This document shows, piece after piece, positions 47,787 to 56,055 of a DNA stretch of 64,000 nt (positions within the stretch are counted from its first letter, which is position 1; each line of letters starts with the position of its first letter). The stretch spans positions 14,067 through 78,066 of the forward strand of contig CAZJYI010000039.1 in NCBI GenBank assembly GCA_964550025.1, given 5' to 3'. A program made the position numbers and the translations under genes. Origin of the DNA: CAZJYI01 sp964550025. GTDB lineage: Bacteria > Verrucomicrobiota > Kiritimatiellia > UBA8416 > CAYOBW01. Under the pieces are notes generated by a model, which made no database searches, was not told where the DNA came from, and saw only the letters and a program-made list of their open reading frames with translations.

Positions 47787-48305
47787 TCATATGGGGCCGT
47801 CGGGGCCGTCGTCGTCGCCCCCGTCGTCGTCATCGTCGTCATCGCCCCCGCCACCGTCGTCTCCCCCACCGCCGTCTCCGCCACCATCGCCGCCACCGTC
47901 GCCACTGCCGCTGCCGCTGTCGCCACCGCTGCCCGTGTCGCTTCTGCGCTGCACGGACTCACCAGTGCCCGCGGGTTGCTGCCCGGCTTGGGAAGCTGCG
48001 TCGGCCTGGAGGTCTTCGGGGCGGGTAGGAACGACGTCGTCGGCACGCGACAGATCGCTGTCCTCGCCGAACCAGTCATCGAGGCCGTACATCATATCGC
48101 GATGCATCAGCATGCGAATCAACTCGGCCCCTTCGGGGCGGAAATGCTCATCTTCCTCGTCGTCATCCAGCGCGGGCTCGATGTCACACCAGGCCGTACC
48201 GAGGAGCGCGAGAAATGCCACCAGGGCGGGCAGGAACCACAGAAAACCGCCACGGCGGCTCCAGCCGCGGAACGAATGTTGCCTTGTAGAACGGTCTGTC
48301 TTCAT
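47787..48305 (-). CDS. Secreted/anchored protein with Asp/Gly low-complexity tail
   Basis: 172 aa. A basic N-terminus and one hydrophobic segment (FLWFLPALVAFLALLGTAWC) are followed by an acidic region with DDDEEDEHFRPEGAELIRMLMH. The last 50 residues are almost only Gly, Asp and Ser, with runs such as GGGDGGGDGGGGDD. The coding strand here is a GGTGGCGA-like purine-rich microsatellite, prone to slippage. Possibly cation-binding. First gene of the group leading to the barrel and the protease. Confidence 0.65.
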   Translation of the reverse strand: MKTDRSTRQHSFRGWSRRGGFLWFLPALVAFLALLGTAWCDIEPALDDDEEDEHFRPEGAELIRMLMHRDMMYGLDDWFGEDSDLSRADDVVPTRPEDLQADAASQAGQQPAGTGESVQRRSDTGSGGDSGSGSGDGGGDGGGDGGGGDDGGGGDDDDDDDGGDDDGPDGPI

Positions 48306-48975
48306 ACGCTGTCCATCGTCAGCGGGTAGTCTAGATGACGGAACGGCAGGCTGTCAAGCGGCTCAACTCTGCGTTCCGTAAAGAAAGCGAGAGAACCGCG
48401 AATTGTGCGAATGCTCGGCCCGCAACCTGCGAGGATTGCGGCGGATGATCCCTTTTCTCGTCATCCGCAATCGTCGCACCCAACCGTCAGCAAGTCTGCA
48501 TGTTCGCGTGAGTGCAGAGGGCGGAGAGATGGCCACAGAAGTCACAGAATTCACAGCGCAGCGTAGCCGCAACCAAACGGGAATATTGGACGGGATTAAC
48601 AGGATCTACAGGATAACCCTTCCCATCCCGTAGATCCTGTAAATCGTGTCAAGAAAACAAGAAAATGGCGGGTTGTAGTACAAAAGGGTAGGGCCGGAAC
48701 AAGGAGGCGGCTCGGATTCCAGGCAAAGGCAGCAGGATTGGAGCGTCCCTGGAATCCCTCCCTTCTGTGAGTTTTGTGCATTTTGTGGCCAAACCCGTCC
48801 AGAGCGAATGGCGTGCAACGCTCACAACTTGCCCAACACGGGCTTCAGGTGTTTCCAGACCCCACCGGCCTTGCGCCGGTGGTGAACGCGATTGGTCCCT
48901 GGCGTGAGCTCCGACACCTGATTGAGCCCGTCTGGAGCAAGTGGGGTCGGCGCTTGCAGCTTGCTCAACACGGGC
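48306..48975. other. Repeat-rich spacer without genes
   Basis: The 670 bases upstream of the Asp/Gly-tailed protein hold nested inverted repeats (48,531-48,790) and the first unit of a direct duplication (48,811-48,884). No frame with a ribosome-binding site and coding-like composition is seen. A promoter for the minus-strand group presumably lies just above 48,305 but is not recognisable. Confidence 0.55.
48531..48790. repeat. Two nested inverted-repeat pairs (GGCCACAGAAG and AACAGGATCTACAGG)
   Basis: The outer pair is GGCCACAGAAGTCACAGAAT at 48,531 and its degenerate inverse ending TTTTGTGGCC at 48,790. The inner pair is GATTAACAGGATCTACAGGA (48,594-48,613) and an inverse containing TAGATCCTGTAAATC (48,631-48,645). 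The outer motif is also at 12,801-12,925. Confidence 0.65.
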
Positions 48976-49043
48976 TCAGAACGTCTGTTCCGTGTTCGTG
49001 CCAGGAGTCAGATCTTCGCTCCACCGGCGCGAGGCCGGTGGAG
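48811..49043. repeat. Direct duplication of a CAACACGGGCT-hairpin unit
   Basis: Unit 1 (48,811-48,884) and unit 2 (48,946-49,043) share CTTGCYCAACACGGGCT followed by a strong hairpin: CCACCGGC-CTTGC-GCCGGTGG in unit 1 and CCACCGGC-GCGAG-GCCGGTGG in unit 2. REP-like composite; unit 2 also encodes the odd C-terminus of the fragment at 48,976. Confidence 0.5.
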
Positions 49044-49263
49044 GCGTCAGCGCAATGGAAGCATCGATTCCCGGGACGTCACCGGACTGCGGCACGAAAC
49101 GCTGTCCCGCTTCCTCCGCGACGGCAAACGCATGGTAGTGGAGCACGAGCTCCCCGCTCTCTCTCCCGATGCTCGCACGCGCCTTTTCCTCCAGCTCGCG
49201 CACACGCTGCTGGTACTTCTCGGACGCCAACTTCTTCTCAAACCGGTCCCACAGCGGAATCAT
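48976..49263 (-). pseudogene. Coding-like fragment of an unknown protein
   Basis: 95 codons starting IPLWDRFEKKLASEKYQQRV, with GGGGAG immediately before ATG 49,263. Third codon positions are strongly G/C, like real genes here, through about VPGIDASIALTPPP; the remainder is repeat-derived. Helical, charged; no family recognised. Probably the truncated remnant of a gene interrupted by repeats, or a small gene with a repeat-extended end. Confidence 0.4.
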
Positions 49264-49280
49264 CTCCCCACAGAAAGGGT

Positions 49281-49398
49281 GAAGAGAGAGAGATAGGCCT
49301 GAAGGTCTCCGTCTATCTCCCCACACGCGCTCTCACATACTCATGCGTGTATCGGACTTCCGCGCTACGGGGATGCGCGGGTCGGATACCCGCGCTAC
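49281..49398. repeat. GTAGCGCGG-family element, partial copy plus extra hairpin
   Basis: 49,281-49,368 is related to 26,941-27,036 (shared GAAGAGA start, AGGNCNGNAGGTCTC segment, ATCGGACNTCCGCGCTAC end). It is followed by GCGCGGGT/ACCCGCGC (49,375-49,395). The left terminal hairpin of the family is not seen, so the copy looks truncated. Confidence 0.5.
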
Positions 49399-49540
49399 TT
49401 GTCACCCCGCGGAGCGGGGCGGCACCAGGCATGGAACGGTCGTCGCGGAGGGGAATTGGCGCTGGGGAGAACGGGCTTCGGCCTTGCTAACTCGAGGGAG
49501 GGTTGGATACTGTACCGGGGTCAACGAAAGGAGTTCTCCT

Positions 49541-50782
49541 ATGCCGACTACGTTCCGCAAGCATCTCGCCATTTGGGGCTTATGTGCCATGTTCGTCGCT
49601 CTATGCTCCATGCACGCCCGCGGCGGCGACTGGCCGCAGTGGCGCGGTCCGAACCGCGACGGCATATCGACGGAAACCGGCTGGCTGACGGCCTGGCCGG
49701 AAGACGGGCCGAAAGAGCTTTGGGACGCCGAGGTCGGTGAAGGCTATTCCGGGCTCTCCGTGGCGAACGGCCGCCTGTACACTTTGGGCAATAGCGAGGG
49801 CCTCTTCAAGGCGAGCGATACCGTGTGGTGCCTCGACGCCGCAACCGGCAAGGTGATCTGGAAACACGCTTACACCAGCAAGGCCGGTTCGTATCCCGGC
49901 CCGCGCGCGACGCCGACGGTTGACGGTGATGCGGTGTTTGTCTTCAGCCGGCACGCGGACCTGCTGTGCCTCGGCGCGGCCGACGGCAGAGTGCGCTGGC
50001 AGAAGAACGTGCGCGAGGCGTGTTCCATTCCCTCGGAGCCGAACAACTGGGGGTTGGCCTGCTCGCCGCTCGTCGTCGGCGACAAGCTCATCCTGGATCT
50101 AGGCAAAGTCGTCGCCTTGAACAAGACCACGGGCGAGGTCCTTTTCACCATGGGGGAAGACGCCCCCGGTTTCAGTTCCCCGGTGGTCTTCAAACACAAT
50201 GATGACGAGGTGGTCACCAGCTTCAACGGTTTCGGCCTGACGCTGCACAGCCTGACAACCCGCAAGATCGTCGGCCGTTTCGAGTGGGAAGCCAAGTGGA
50301 GAGCAAACAGTCTGACGCCGGTCGTATCGGGCGATGCGCTTTTCATCTCATCGGGCTACGGCAAAGGCTGCGCACTGCTGCGCCTCACGGCGGAAGGCCT
50401 GCAGCCCGTATACAGCAACGAAAACCTCTCAAGCGAATGCCAGACGCCGGTTCTGTACGAGGGCCACCTCTACGGCGTCAGCGGCACGCAGGGCCGCAAA
50501 GGCGACCTGCTTTGTATCGAGCTCGCCACCGGCAATGTGAAGTGGAAACAGGAAGGCGTTCGGGTGGGCGGCGGAGTGATTATCGCCGACGGCAAGATCA
50601 TTCACATGCAGGACAAGGGAAAGCTGGTCGTTGCCGAGGCCACCCCCGAGGCGTACCGCGAATTGGCCAGTGCAACGGTCCTCAAATCCTACTGCTGGAC
50701 ACCGCCCGTGCTGGCCAACGGCCGCATCTATTGCCGCAACAGCAAGGGGGCGGTTGTGTGCCTGGATGTGAGTGGGAAGTGA
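49541..50782 (+). CDS. Secreted PQQ-like beta-propeller protein
   Basis: 413 aa; ATG 49,541 follows AAAGGAG. Signal peptide of about 29 residues, then the hallmark GDWPQWRGPNRDGISTETGW. Propeller blades with the W-K/Q-x-x-T/G pattern follow (CLDAATGKVIWKHAY, CLGAADGRVRWQKNV, ALNKTTGEVLFTMG, CIELATGNVKWKQEG, VVCLDVSGK). This PVC-typical family is secreted; despite the name there is usually no evidence of PQQ binding. Probably eight blades. Paralogues are at 54,100 and 56,039. Confidence 0.88.
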   Translation: MPTTFRKHLAIWGLCAMFVALCSMHARGGDWPQWRGPNRDGISTETGWLTAWPEDGPKELWDAEVGEGYSGLSVANGRLYTLGNSEGLFKASDTVWCLDAATGKVIWKHAYTSKAGSYPGPRATPTVDGDAVFVFSRHADLLCLGAADGRVRWQKNVREACSIPSEPNNWGLACSPLVVGDKLILDLGKVVALNKTTGEVLFTMGEDAPGFSSPVVFKHNDDEVVTSFNGFGLTLHSLTTRKIVGRFEWEAKWRANSLTPVVSGDALFISSGYGKGCALLRLTAEGLQPVYSNENLSSECQTPVLYEGHLYGVSGTQGRKGDLLCIELATGNVKWKQEGVRVGGGVIIADGKIIHMQDKGKLVVAEATPEAYRELASATVLKSYCWTPPVLANGRIYCRNSKGAVVCLDVSGK

Positions 50783-50877
50783 GGAGCGCAGCAACCGCAT
50801 GCTATCGACGGACTGCAGCACTACGGCATGTGGCGAGCTAGCGCAGGTTTCTCGTGGAGATGAACTGGGAGATTCGC

Positions 50878-50951
50878 GTGTACGAGTAGGTGTACGAGTA
50901 CGGATCGACAGCGGACATTCCTGCCACGTACTCGTACACCTACTCCTACAC
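50878..50951. repeat. GTGTACGAGTA inverted repeat
   Basis: Arms 50,878-50,902 and 50,927-50,951 match inversely at 24 of 25 positions and are built from a 12-mer GTGTACGAGTAG/CG. Further outward, CGTGGAGAT (near 50,853) faces ATCTCCACG (50,956-50,964), extending the palindrome. It occupies the spacer upstream of the 51,013 gene; the arms read in frame would give Tyr-Ser-rich peptide, which I regard as non-coding. Confidence 0.65.
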
Positions 50952-51012
50952 GCTGATCTCCACGATTATGGGAATCCGGCTCCTGAGCCCCTTCGAGCAA
51001 GGAGATGCATAC

Positions 51013-52383
51013 GTGCGAACCCTGAGTCACTGCCAGGCTCTCGCCCTGATGACCGGCTTGCTGTGCCCGGCTGAAGTCCGCGCCGACGAGGCGGTGCTGC
51101 GCATGCAGTTTGATCCCGGCACGGAGCTCACCTACTCTTTCGAGAGCACGCTCAGACAGGAGACGTCGACCTCGCAGGCCGACCTGATTCACGAGATGAC
51201 GCTGGTAGGCACGACCCGCCAGGTGGTCGTGACCTTTGACGCGGAGCAGGGCACGGCGCTGATCGGCCAGCTCGGCAAAGGACGCTGGTCGATGACCGAG
51301 GGCGCCGACCGCGTACCGGTTGGCGCGCGCGACCAGACGTGGTGTTCCGCCTGGCGCGTGGACCGGCGCGGCCGCGCCGTGCGCCGCGGCGGCAAGACGG
51401 GCAACGCAACCCGCGGCTTGGTCTTGCGAACGCTCGGGCAGATCGGCGAAAGCCCCCAGGCGTGCCCCGCCTTTCCCGACGATGCGGTGCGCGTGGGCAC
51501 CCGCTGGAAAGGAGGCGTACTGCTGCCGCTGTTGGGCATGCGTCTGCCGGGAACCGGGGAATCGGTCGTCTCCAACCTGAATGCCACGGCCGGCACGCGC
51601 TCCTGTGTCATAAGCAGCCGGGTCTCCTCCGGCAGCAGCATGGCGCATACCGACTGGATTCCCGACGAATGGCTGCCCGACACGCGCGTCACGGGTAGTA
51701 CGGTCGCAGAGCTCGACGTCAATCGCGGCATCTGGCAACACATCGGAATGGATCTGCGCGCGACACTGGATGGTCAGGATTTCGAGGGGAAGATCCATAT
51801 TCAAAGCCACCTCGAACTGCAATCCGTCCGCCGGCTGCCCGCGGCCGAAGCCGAGGGGTGGGCCACCCGGGTCACGGCCTTTGACGGGTTGCTCGCCGAG
51901 ATGTGGGAGGCGGGCGTAGAAGGCCCCGAGTCCCGCCTCGCGCAGCTCGCCGAATCTGAAGGCGATGCCGACTGGCGAACCGGACTGGCGCTGACGCTGG
52001 CCCTGGTGCGCAAGGCGCGCGCCGATGCGGAGGCGCTCGTGTCCGCGGCCCCGAAGAAGGAAACACCGGGGGCTGCCGACGACGCTCCCGTGTCGAGCGC
52101 AACCGAGCTCTACAAGGCGGCATCAGCGCATGCCGCCGCGGGCCGTTTCAAAGAGGCTGTACGTGCCTATGACCGCTTCCTGGAGCGGGCCGACGCCGAC
52201 ATTCCGGGCTGGATGCGCATACTTGCCCGGTACAGGCAGGGAACGGCCTTGCAGGAACTCGGCGAAACGGAACGGGCACTTGCCGCCTACCGTGCGGCCC
52301 AGACCGAGACTGCAGCCGACGATTACGCCGTGAAGCTGAAAAAGAAGGCGGGAGAGAAGGCAGATGCGTTGGGTAGTAGATAG
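51013..52383 (+). CDS. Secreted beta-rich protein with C-terminal TPR-like helices
   Basis: 456 aa from GTG 51,013, chosen because AAGGAG (50,999-51,004) sits eight bases before and it yields a clean signal peptide (LSHCQALALMTGLLCPAEVRAD). ATG 50,968 would add translated spacer. Residues 30-300 are beta-rich (LRMQFDPGTELTYSFESTLRQE), resembling lipoprotein-localisation-type or DUF6263-like sheets, unproven. Residues 370-450 form TPR-like pairs (ATELYKAASAHAAAGRFKEAVRAYDRFLERA, RYRQGTALQELGETERALAAYRAAQ). Confidence 0.7.
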   Translation: MRTLSHCQALALMTGLLCPAEVRADEAVLRMQFDPGTELTYSFESTLRQETSTSQADLIHEMTLVGTTRQVVVTFDAEQGTALIGQLGKGRWSMTEGADRVPVGARDQTWCSAWRVDRRGRAVRRGGKTGNATRGLVLRTLGQIGESPQACPAFPDDAVRVGTRWKGGVLLPLLGMRLPGTGESVVSNLNATAGTRSCVISSRVSSGSSMAHTDWIPDEWLPDTRVTGSTVAELDVNRGIWQHIGMDLRATLDGQDFEGKIHIQSHLELQSVRRLPAAEAEGWATRVTAFDGLLAEMWEAGVEGPESRLAQLAESEGDADWRTGLALTLALVRKARADAEALVSAAPKKETPGAADDAPVSSATELYKAASAHAAAGRFKEAVRAYDRFLERADADIPGWMRILARYRQGTALQELGETERALAAYRAAQTETAADDYAVKLKKKAGEKADALGSR

Positions 52384-52408
52384 TGCTTGGCCGAAAAGGG
52401 GCCCGGAC

Positions 52409-52580
52409 ATCAAATCCGAAACCCGAATATCGAAATCCGAAACAAGCCCGAAATGCGAATGCTCAAATCCCCGCAACCAAGAGTTGAGGCCTGTCTCTCT
52501 CTCCACGTTTTCCCGAGATTTCCCCCTTTTGGGACTTGGTGTTGTTTCGAGTTTCGGACTTCTGATTTCGGATTTCCGCC
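52409..52580. repeat. AAATCCGAAACCCGAA degenerate inverted repeat
   Basis: The left arm AAATCCGAAACCCGAATATC... (about 52,412-52,455) is mirrored by a right arm ending CTGATTTCGGATTTCCGCC (about 52,538-52,580). AT-rich degenerate repeats of a decamer like AATCCGAAAC in the spacer directly upstream of the 52,607 gene. Confidence 0.6.
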
Positions 52581-52606
52581 TGTATGACCTTTCCAGACGA
52601 GGTCCA

Positions 52607-53833
52607 GTGAGATCTCATCGGTTGTTTCGCATTTCGGTCCTCCTGCTGCTCGCCACCGTCCTCCATGCGTCCGAGCTGCATCCCGTTTCCGACCCGGATC
52701 ACGTAGGACTTGGGGGTGCGCGGATTGCTGTCTGCGAGTCGCACCCGAACTGGCAGGTCAGAGAGCGGCGTTGGGCGAGTGAGCACCCGCTCTACCTGCA
52801 GCTGCACCTTGGGGATACCGGCACGGCGATCCCGGGTGTAGTCGACGAAGCCGGCGGCAACGGTGCGGGCTACGACACCTTCTACATCGACAGCGACGGG
52901 GACGGGGAGCTCGTCGACGAAAAGGCGCTACACCCAAAGCGCGAAGGAACGGGACGAGCGACCTCCCTGCGTGCCGACTCCGTTCGCGTCGAGGTGCCGT
53001 ATGCCGACGGCAGGCGGCGGAAGCTCAAACTGAGAATCGCACTGAGCGGCTTCCGCGACCCAAAACGGGACACGACGACCTGGTCCGCACAGTGTCACAC
53101 TGCCGATCTCCTGGCCGGAACAGTCGACATCGGGGCGCGCAAAGACGTGAGTGTCGCCCTTCTCGACAGGTCGTTCGAGGAACACCCGATGAATGCCTGC
53201 TTCAACGACTACGGCATGGACCGGTTGCGGATCGACCTGGACGGCAACGGCAAGTTGGAACCGGAGGCCGAGGAGTTTCCGTTGAGCAAAACCATCCTGG
53301 TCGACGGTCAGCTCTGGGAGCTCGCCGTCGACGCCGCCGCGCAGCGGATCGTCGTGCGCCCGAACAGGCTGCCGACGGGCCACGTCCGGCTGACCGTGGC
53401 TACCGACGGCGACAAGCCGGTGAACGGAAGCGTCGATCTCGTCAGCGACGCGGGACATGCCTTCACCTACCGCCTGCCGCACGGAGGAGCGCTGGACGTG
53501 CCTGAAGACGAATACCGCATCAGCCGGGGAACCCTGCGCATGGTCGACAACGCACAACGAACGTGGGTTGCGGTCTTTTCGCGTACCAACGTCTTTGCGG
53601 TTCCACGTGGAAGAGCGTCGGCGCTCCGGCTCGGTCTTCCGTTCCGGGCGGCGCCGGAAACCGAGAGCGACCTCAAACTCGGCGACAGCGCCTGCATCAC
53701 CGCGCACCTCTTCGGCGCCGCCGGGGAGGAATACCTGAATGTGGCGCCGCGGCAGATGCGCATGAAGCCCGACGTGCGCATCGAGGACGCCGTCGACATT
53801 GTCGTGGCTGAAGGCAGCATGGAATATGGGTGA
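52607..53833 (+). CDS. Secreted protein with EF-hand-like calcium motifs
   Basis: 408 aa from GTG 52,607 with a signal peptide of about 20 residues (LFRISVLLLLATVLHASE). Two EF-hand-like or dockerin-like loops are visible: DSDGDGELVDE near residue 90 and DLDGNGKLEPEAEEF near residue 210. The rest is beta-rich, including a carboxypeptidase-regulatory-like segment (GHVRLTVATDGDKPVNGSVDLVSD). No catalytic motif recognised. Confidence 0.7.
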   Translation: MRSHRLFRISVLLLLATVLHASELHPVSDPDHVGLGGARIAVCESHPNWQVRERRWASEHPLYLQLHLGDTGTAIPGVVDEAGGNGAGYDTFYIDSDGDGELVDEKALHPKREGTGRATSLRADSVRVEVPYADGRRRKLKLRIALSGFRDPKRDTTTWSAQCHTADLLAGTVDIGARKDVSVALLDRSFEEHPMNACFNDYGMDRLRIDLDGNGKLEPEAEEFPLSKTILVDGQLWELAVDAAAQRIVVRPNRLPTGHVRLTVATDGDKPVNGSVDLVSDAGHAFTYRLPHGGALDVPEDEYRISRGTLRMVDNAQRTWVAVFSRTNVFAVPRGRASALRLGLPFRAAPETESDLKLGDSACITAHLFGAAGEEYLNVAPRQMRMKPDVRIEDAVDIVVAEGSMEYG

Positions 53834-54099
53834 GGCTCGATGCGCTTCGGGTATTCGTGGAATATCCCCAAGAACCTCCCGTTGACCGAGATCGACCACG
53901 GTGTTTTCAGTGTGATCACCACCATTGACACGGGGCCTTTCGGGGGACGTGTCGGGGGTCGGAAGAGCGTGACCGTGCGTCGATAGATGAACGTTTTGGT
54001 TCACATTATGCCACGGATATCATATCATATCGGGATTGCACGGTCGGGGTGGTCTGCCCGCTCCCGGCACAGGGCGGCACTGCTGAAGGGAATCAATAC

Positions 54100-56055
54100 A
54101 TGCGAGATGCGCACACTCTATCAAGAACGGCGTTCGTTGCAGCGGCGCTTGCGTGCTGTTGTCTAACGGTCATGGGCGCGGATTGGCCCCACTATCGCGG
54201 GATCAACCGGGACGGCAAGACGACCGAACGGATCGAGTCCTGGCCGCCGGCGGAGATCTGGCGGGCCAGCATCGGGGAAGGCTATTCGGCCGTCACGGTG
54301 AGCGACGGGCGCGTGTACGCCATGGGGTGGCACGACGATCAGGACATAGTATTCTGCTTTGACGAGGAATCCGCCGGCAACAATCCCGCCCCGCTGTGGA
54401 CCAACTACTACCCGTGCGGCACGGTCAGCTTCAACGGCACGCGTGGAACGCCGACGGTCCACAGCAACGAGGTCTACACATTCAGCCACGAAGGGCGTCT
54501 CACCTGTTTCAACAAGGTCGACGGCACATACCTCTGGCACAGATTCGTCACCGGTTCGCCCGGCCAATGGGGCTTCGGCTGTTCCGTGTTCGTCGAGAAT
54601 GGTCTGGCCATCGTCAACGCTGGAGGCTATGCGAAGGCCATCTACACGGCGCATCCGGGACCGCACAACTACGCCTGGCGGGAGAGCGATAGCGCCAGGG
54701 CGGGCTACGCGACCCCCTACGCCTTCACGCGCGGCACGGACCGGACCATTGTTGTCTTCGGCGGCAGGTATGCTTCAGGCCTGAACCCCGTAGACGGCAC
54801 AACGCGTTGGCGCTTTCGCTGGGACCAGGGCATGGCCGACCCGATCATTCACAACGACAGGCTCTGGGTGTCGTGCGGCTACGGAGCGGGATGCGCCGTG
54901 GTCGAGCTCGGAGACGGCGACCTCACCGTCGATCCGGGCAACCCCAACGAATGGTCCAACACCAACATGCGCAACAAGGAGAACTGCAGCGTCTTTCATG
55001 ACGGGTACGTGTACGGCATCACGGAGGGCGACGGGCTGCGCTGTGTTGAGTTTGCCACCGGGAACCTGATGTGGCAGAGCAGCGCGTCCGGCGCGCCGTT
55101 CGGCACGGAGTCCGCGGTGATGATGGCGGGCGATCAGGTCGTCGTGATCAACGGGACCACGGGCAACAACAATGGCGACCTGGTGGTGGTCCAAGCGAAC
55201 CCAACTGCCTACACGGAAGTCCATCGAGCCAACGACATTCTGTCGGGGAAGACCTGGACGACGCCGACCCTGGCCAACGGCATCCTCTACCTTCGCAACC
55301 AACAGGGCACGCTGGTCGCGTTCAGCGTCAGACCTCCCCCCGCGCCGGAGATGGACCTGGAACGGGGCGGCGTGCCGATCGCGAGCAGTTCGACCCATCC
55401 GGTGGCCGAGACCTTCCCCGGCGCAGCAAAGCGCCTGACTTTCGATATCCGCAACACGGGAACGCTGGATCTCACTCTGAGTTGGGGGCGCTGGATGGTA
55501 GACGGCAAGCTCAACTGCAGAGCCGACTTGGTGCAGGAACCCGCGACATCGGTCGCCCCGGACGGTGCCACCACACTCGTGGTGGACGTGACACCCTCGG
55601 CCGAGGGCCGCTGGCAGTTTACCACCACGCTCACCAGCAACGACGATGACGAGAGCGAGTACCAGTGGGTCACCGAGGGAGTGGCCGTGACGGATGGCGA
55701 CGGGGACGGCATGCTGGATACGTGGGAGATCACCCACTTCGGCGGAACGAACGCGCCGCCGCTGGGCGACGAGGACGGGGACGGTTTCCTCAACATCTAC
55801 GAGCATGACGCCGGGACAGACCCGACCAACGCCGCCTCGCTCCTGATCGCCACCGGCGCATCTCCCGGGGACGGCGGCGGGATGGTGATGGAATGGCAGA
55901 GCGTGGCAGGAAAGCAGTACGCGATCCGCCGCTGGAGAGATCTCGCCGCCGGCGGGAGCGTCGTGGTGAGCAACATCCCGGCCACGCCGCCGCTCAACCG
56001 GCACACCAACGCGCCAAACGGGCCGAGAGGGTACTACCGTGTGGAACTGGACTAG
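54100..56055 (+). CDS. Secreted PQQ-like beta-propeller with TSP3-like C-terminus
   Basis: 651 aa; ATG 54,100 with GAAGGGAA upstream. A signal peptide of about 26 residues leads into GADWPHYRGINRDGKT, the family start. A propeller (about 28-430) is followed by an Ig-like/DUF1573-like segment (FDIRNTGTLDLTLSWG). A calcium-type region follows, DGDGDGMLDTWEITHFGG ... DEDGDGFLNIYEHDAGTDP, of the thrombospondin-type-3 sort. The last 16 bases overlap the next gene, which is a paralogue, suggesting tandem duplication. Confidence 0.87.
   Translation: MRDAHTLSRTAFVAAALACCCLTVMGADWPHYRGINRDGKTTERIESWPPAEIWRASIGEGYSAVTVSDGRVYAMGWHDDQDIVFCFDEESAGNNPAPLWTNYYPCGTVSFNGTRGTPTVHSNEVYTFSHEGRLTCFNKVDGTYLWHRFVTGSPGQWGFGCSVFVENGLAIVNAGGYAKAIYTAHPGPHNYAWRESDSARAGYATPYAFTRGTDRTIVVFGGRYASGLNPVDGTTRWRFRWDQGMADPIIHNDRLWVSCGYGAGCAVVELGDGDLTVDPGNPNEWSNTNMRNKENCSVFHDGYVYGITEGDGLRCVEFATGNLMWQSSASGAPFGTESAVMMAGDQVVVINGTTGNNNGDLVVVQANPTAYTEVHRANDILSGKTWTTPTLANGILYLRNQQGTLVAFSVRPPPAPEMDLERGGVPIASSSTHPVAETFPGAAKRLTFDIRNTGTLDLTLSWGRWMVDGKLNCRADLVQEPATSVAPDGATTLVVDVTPSAEGRWQFTTTLTSNDDDESEYQWVTEGVAVTDGDGDGMLDTWEITHFGGTNAPPLGDEDGDGFLNIYEHDAGTDPTNAASLLIATGASPGDGGGMVMEWQSVAGKQYAIRRWRDLAAGGSVVVSNIPATPPLNRHTNAPNGPRGYYRVELD

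Noticed and set aside
50890..51012. N-terminal extension MYEYGSTADIP... of the 51,013 protein
   Set aside because: Translated palindromic repeat; GTG 51,013 has a clear ribosome-binding site and begins a signal peptide.
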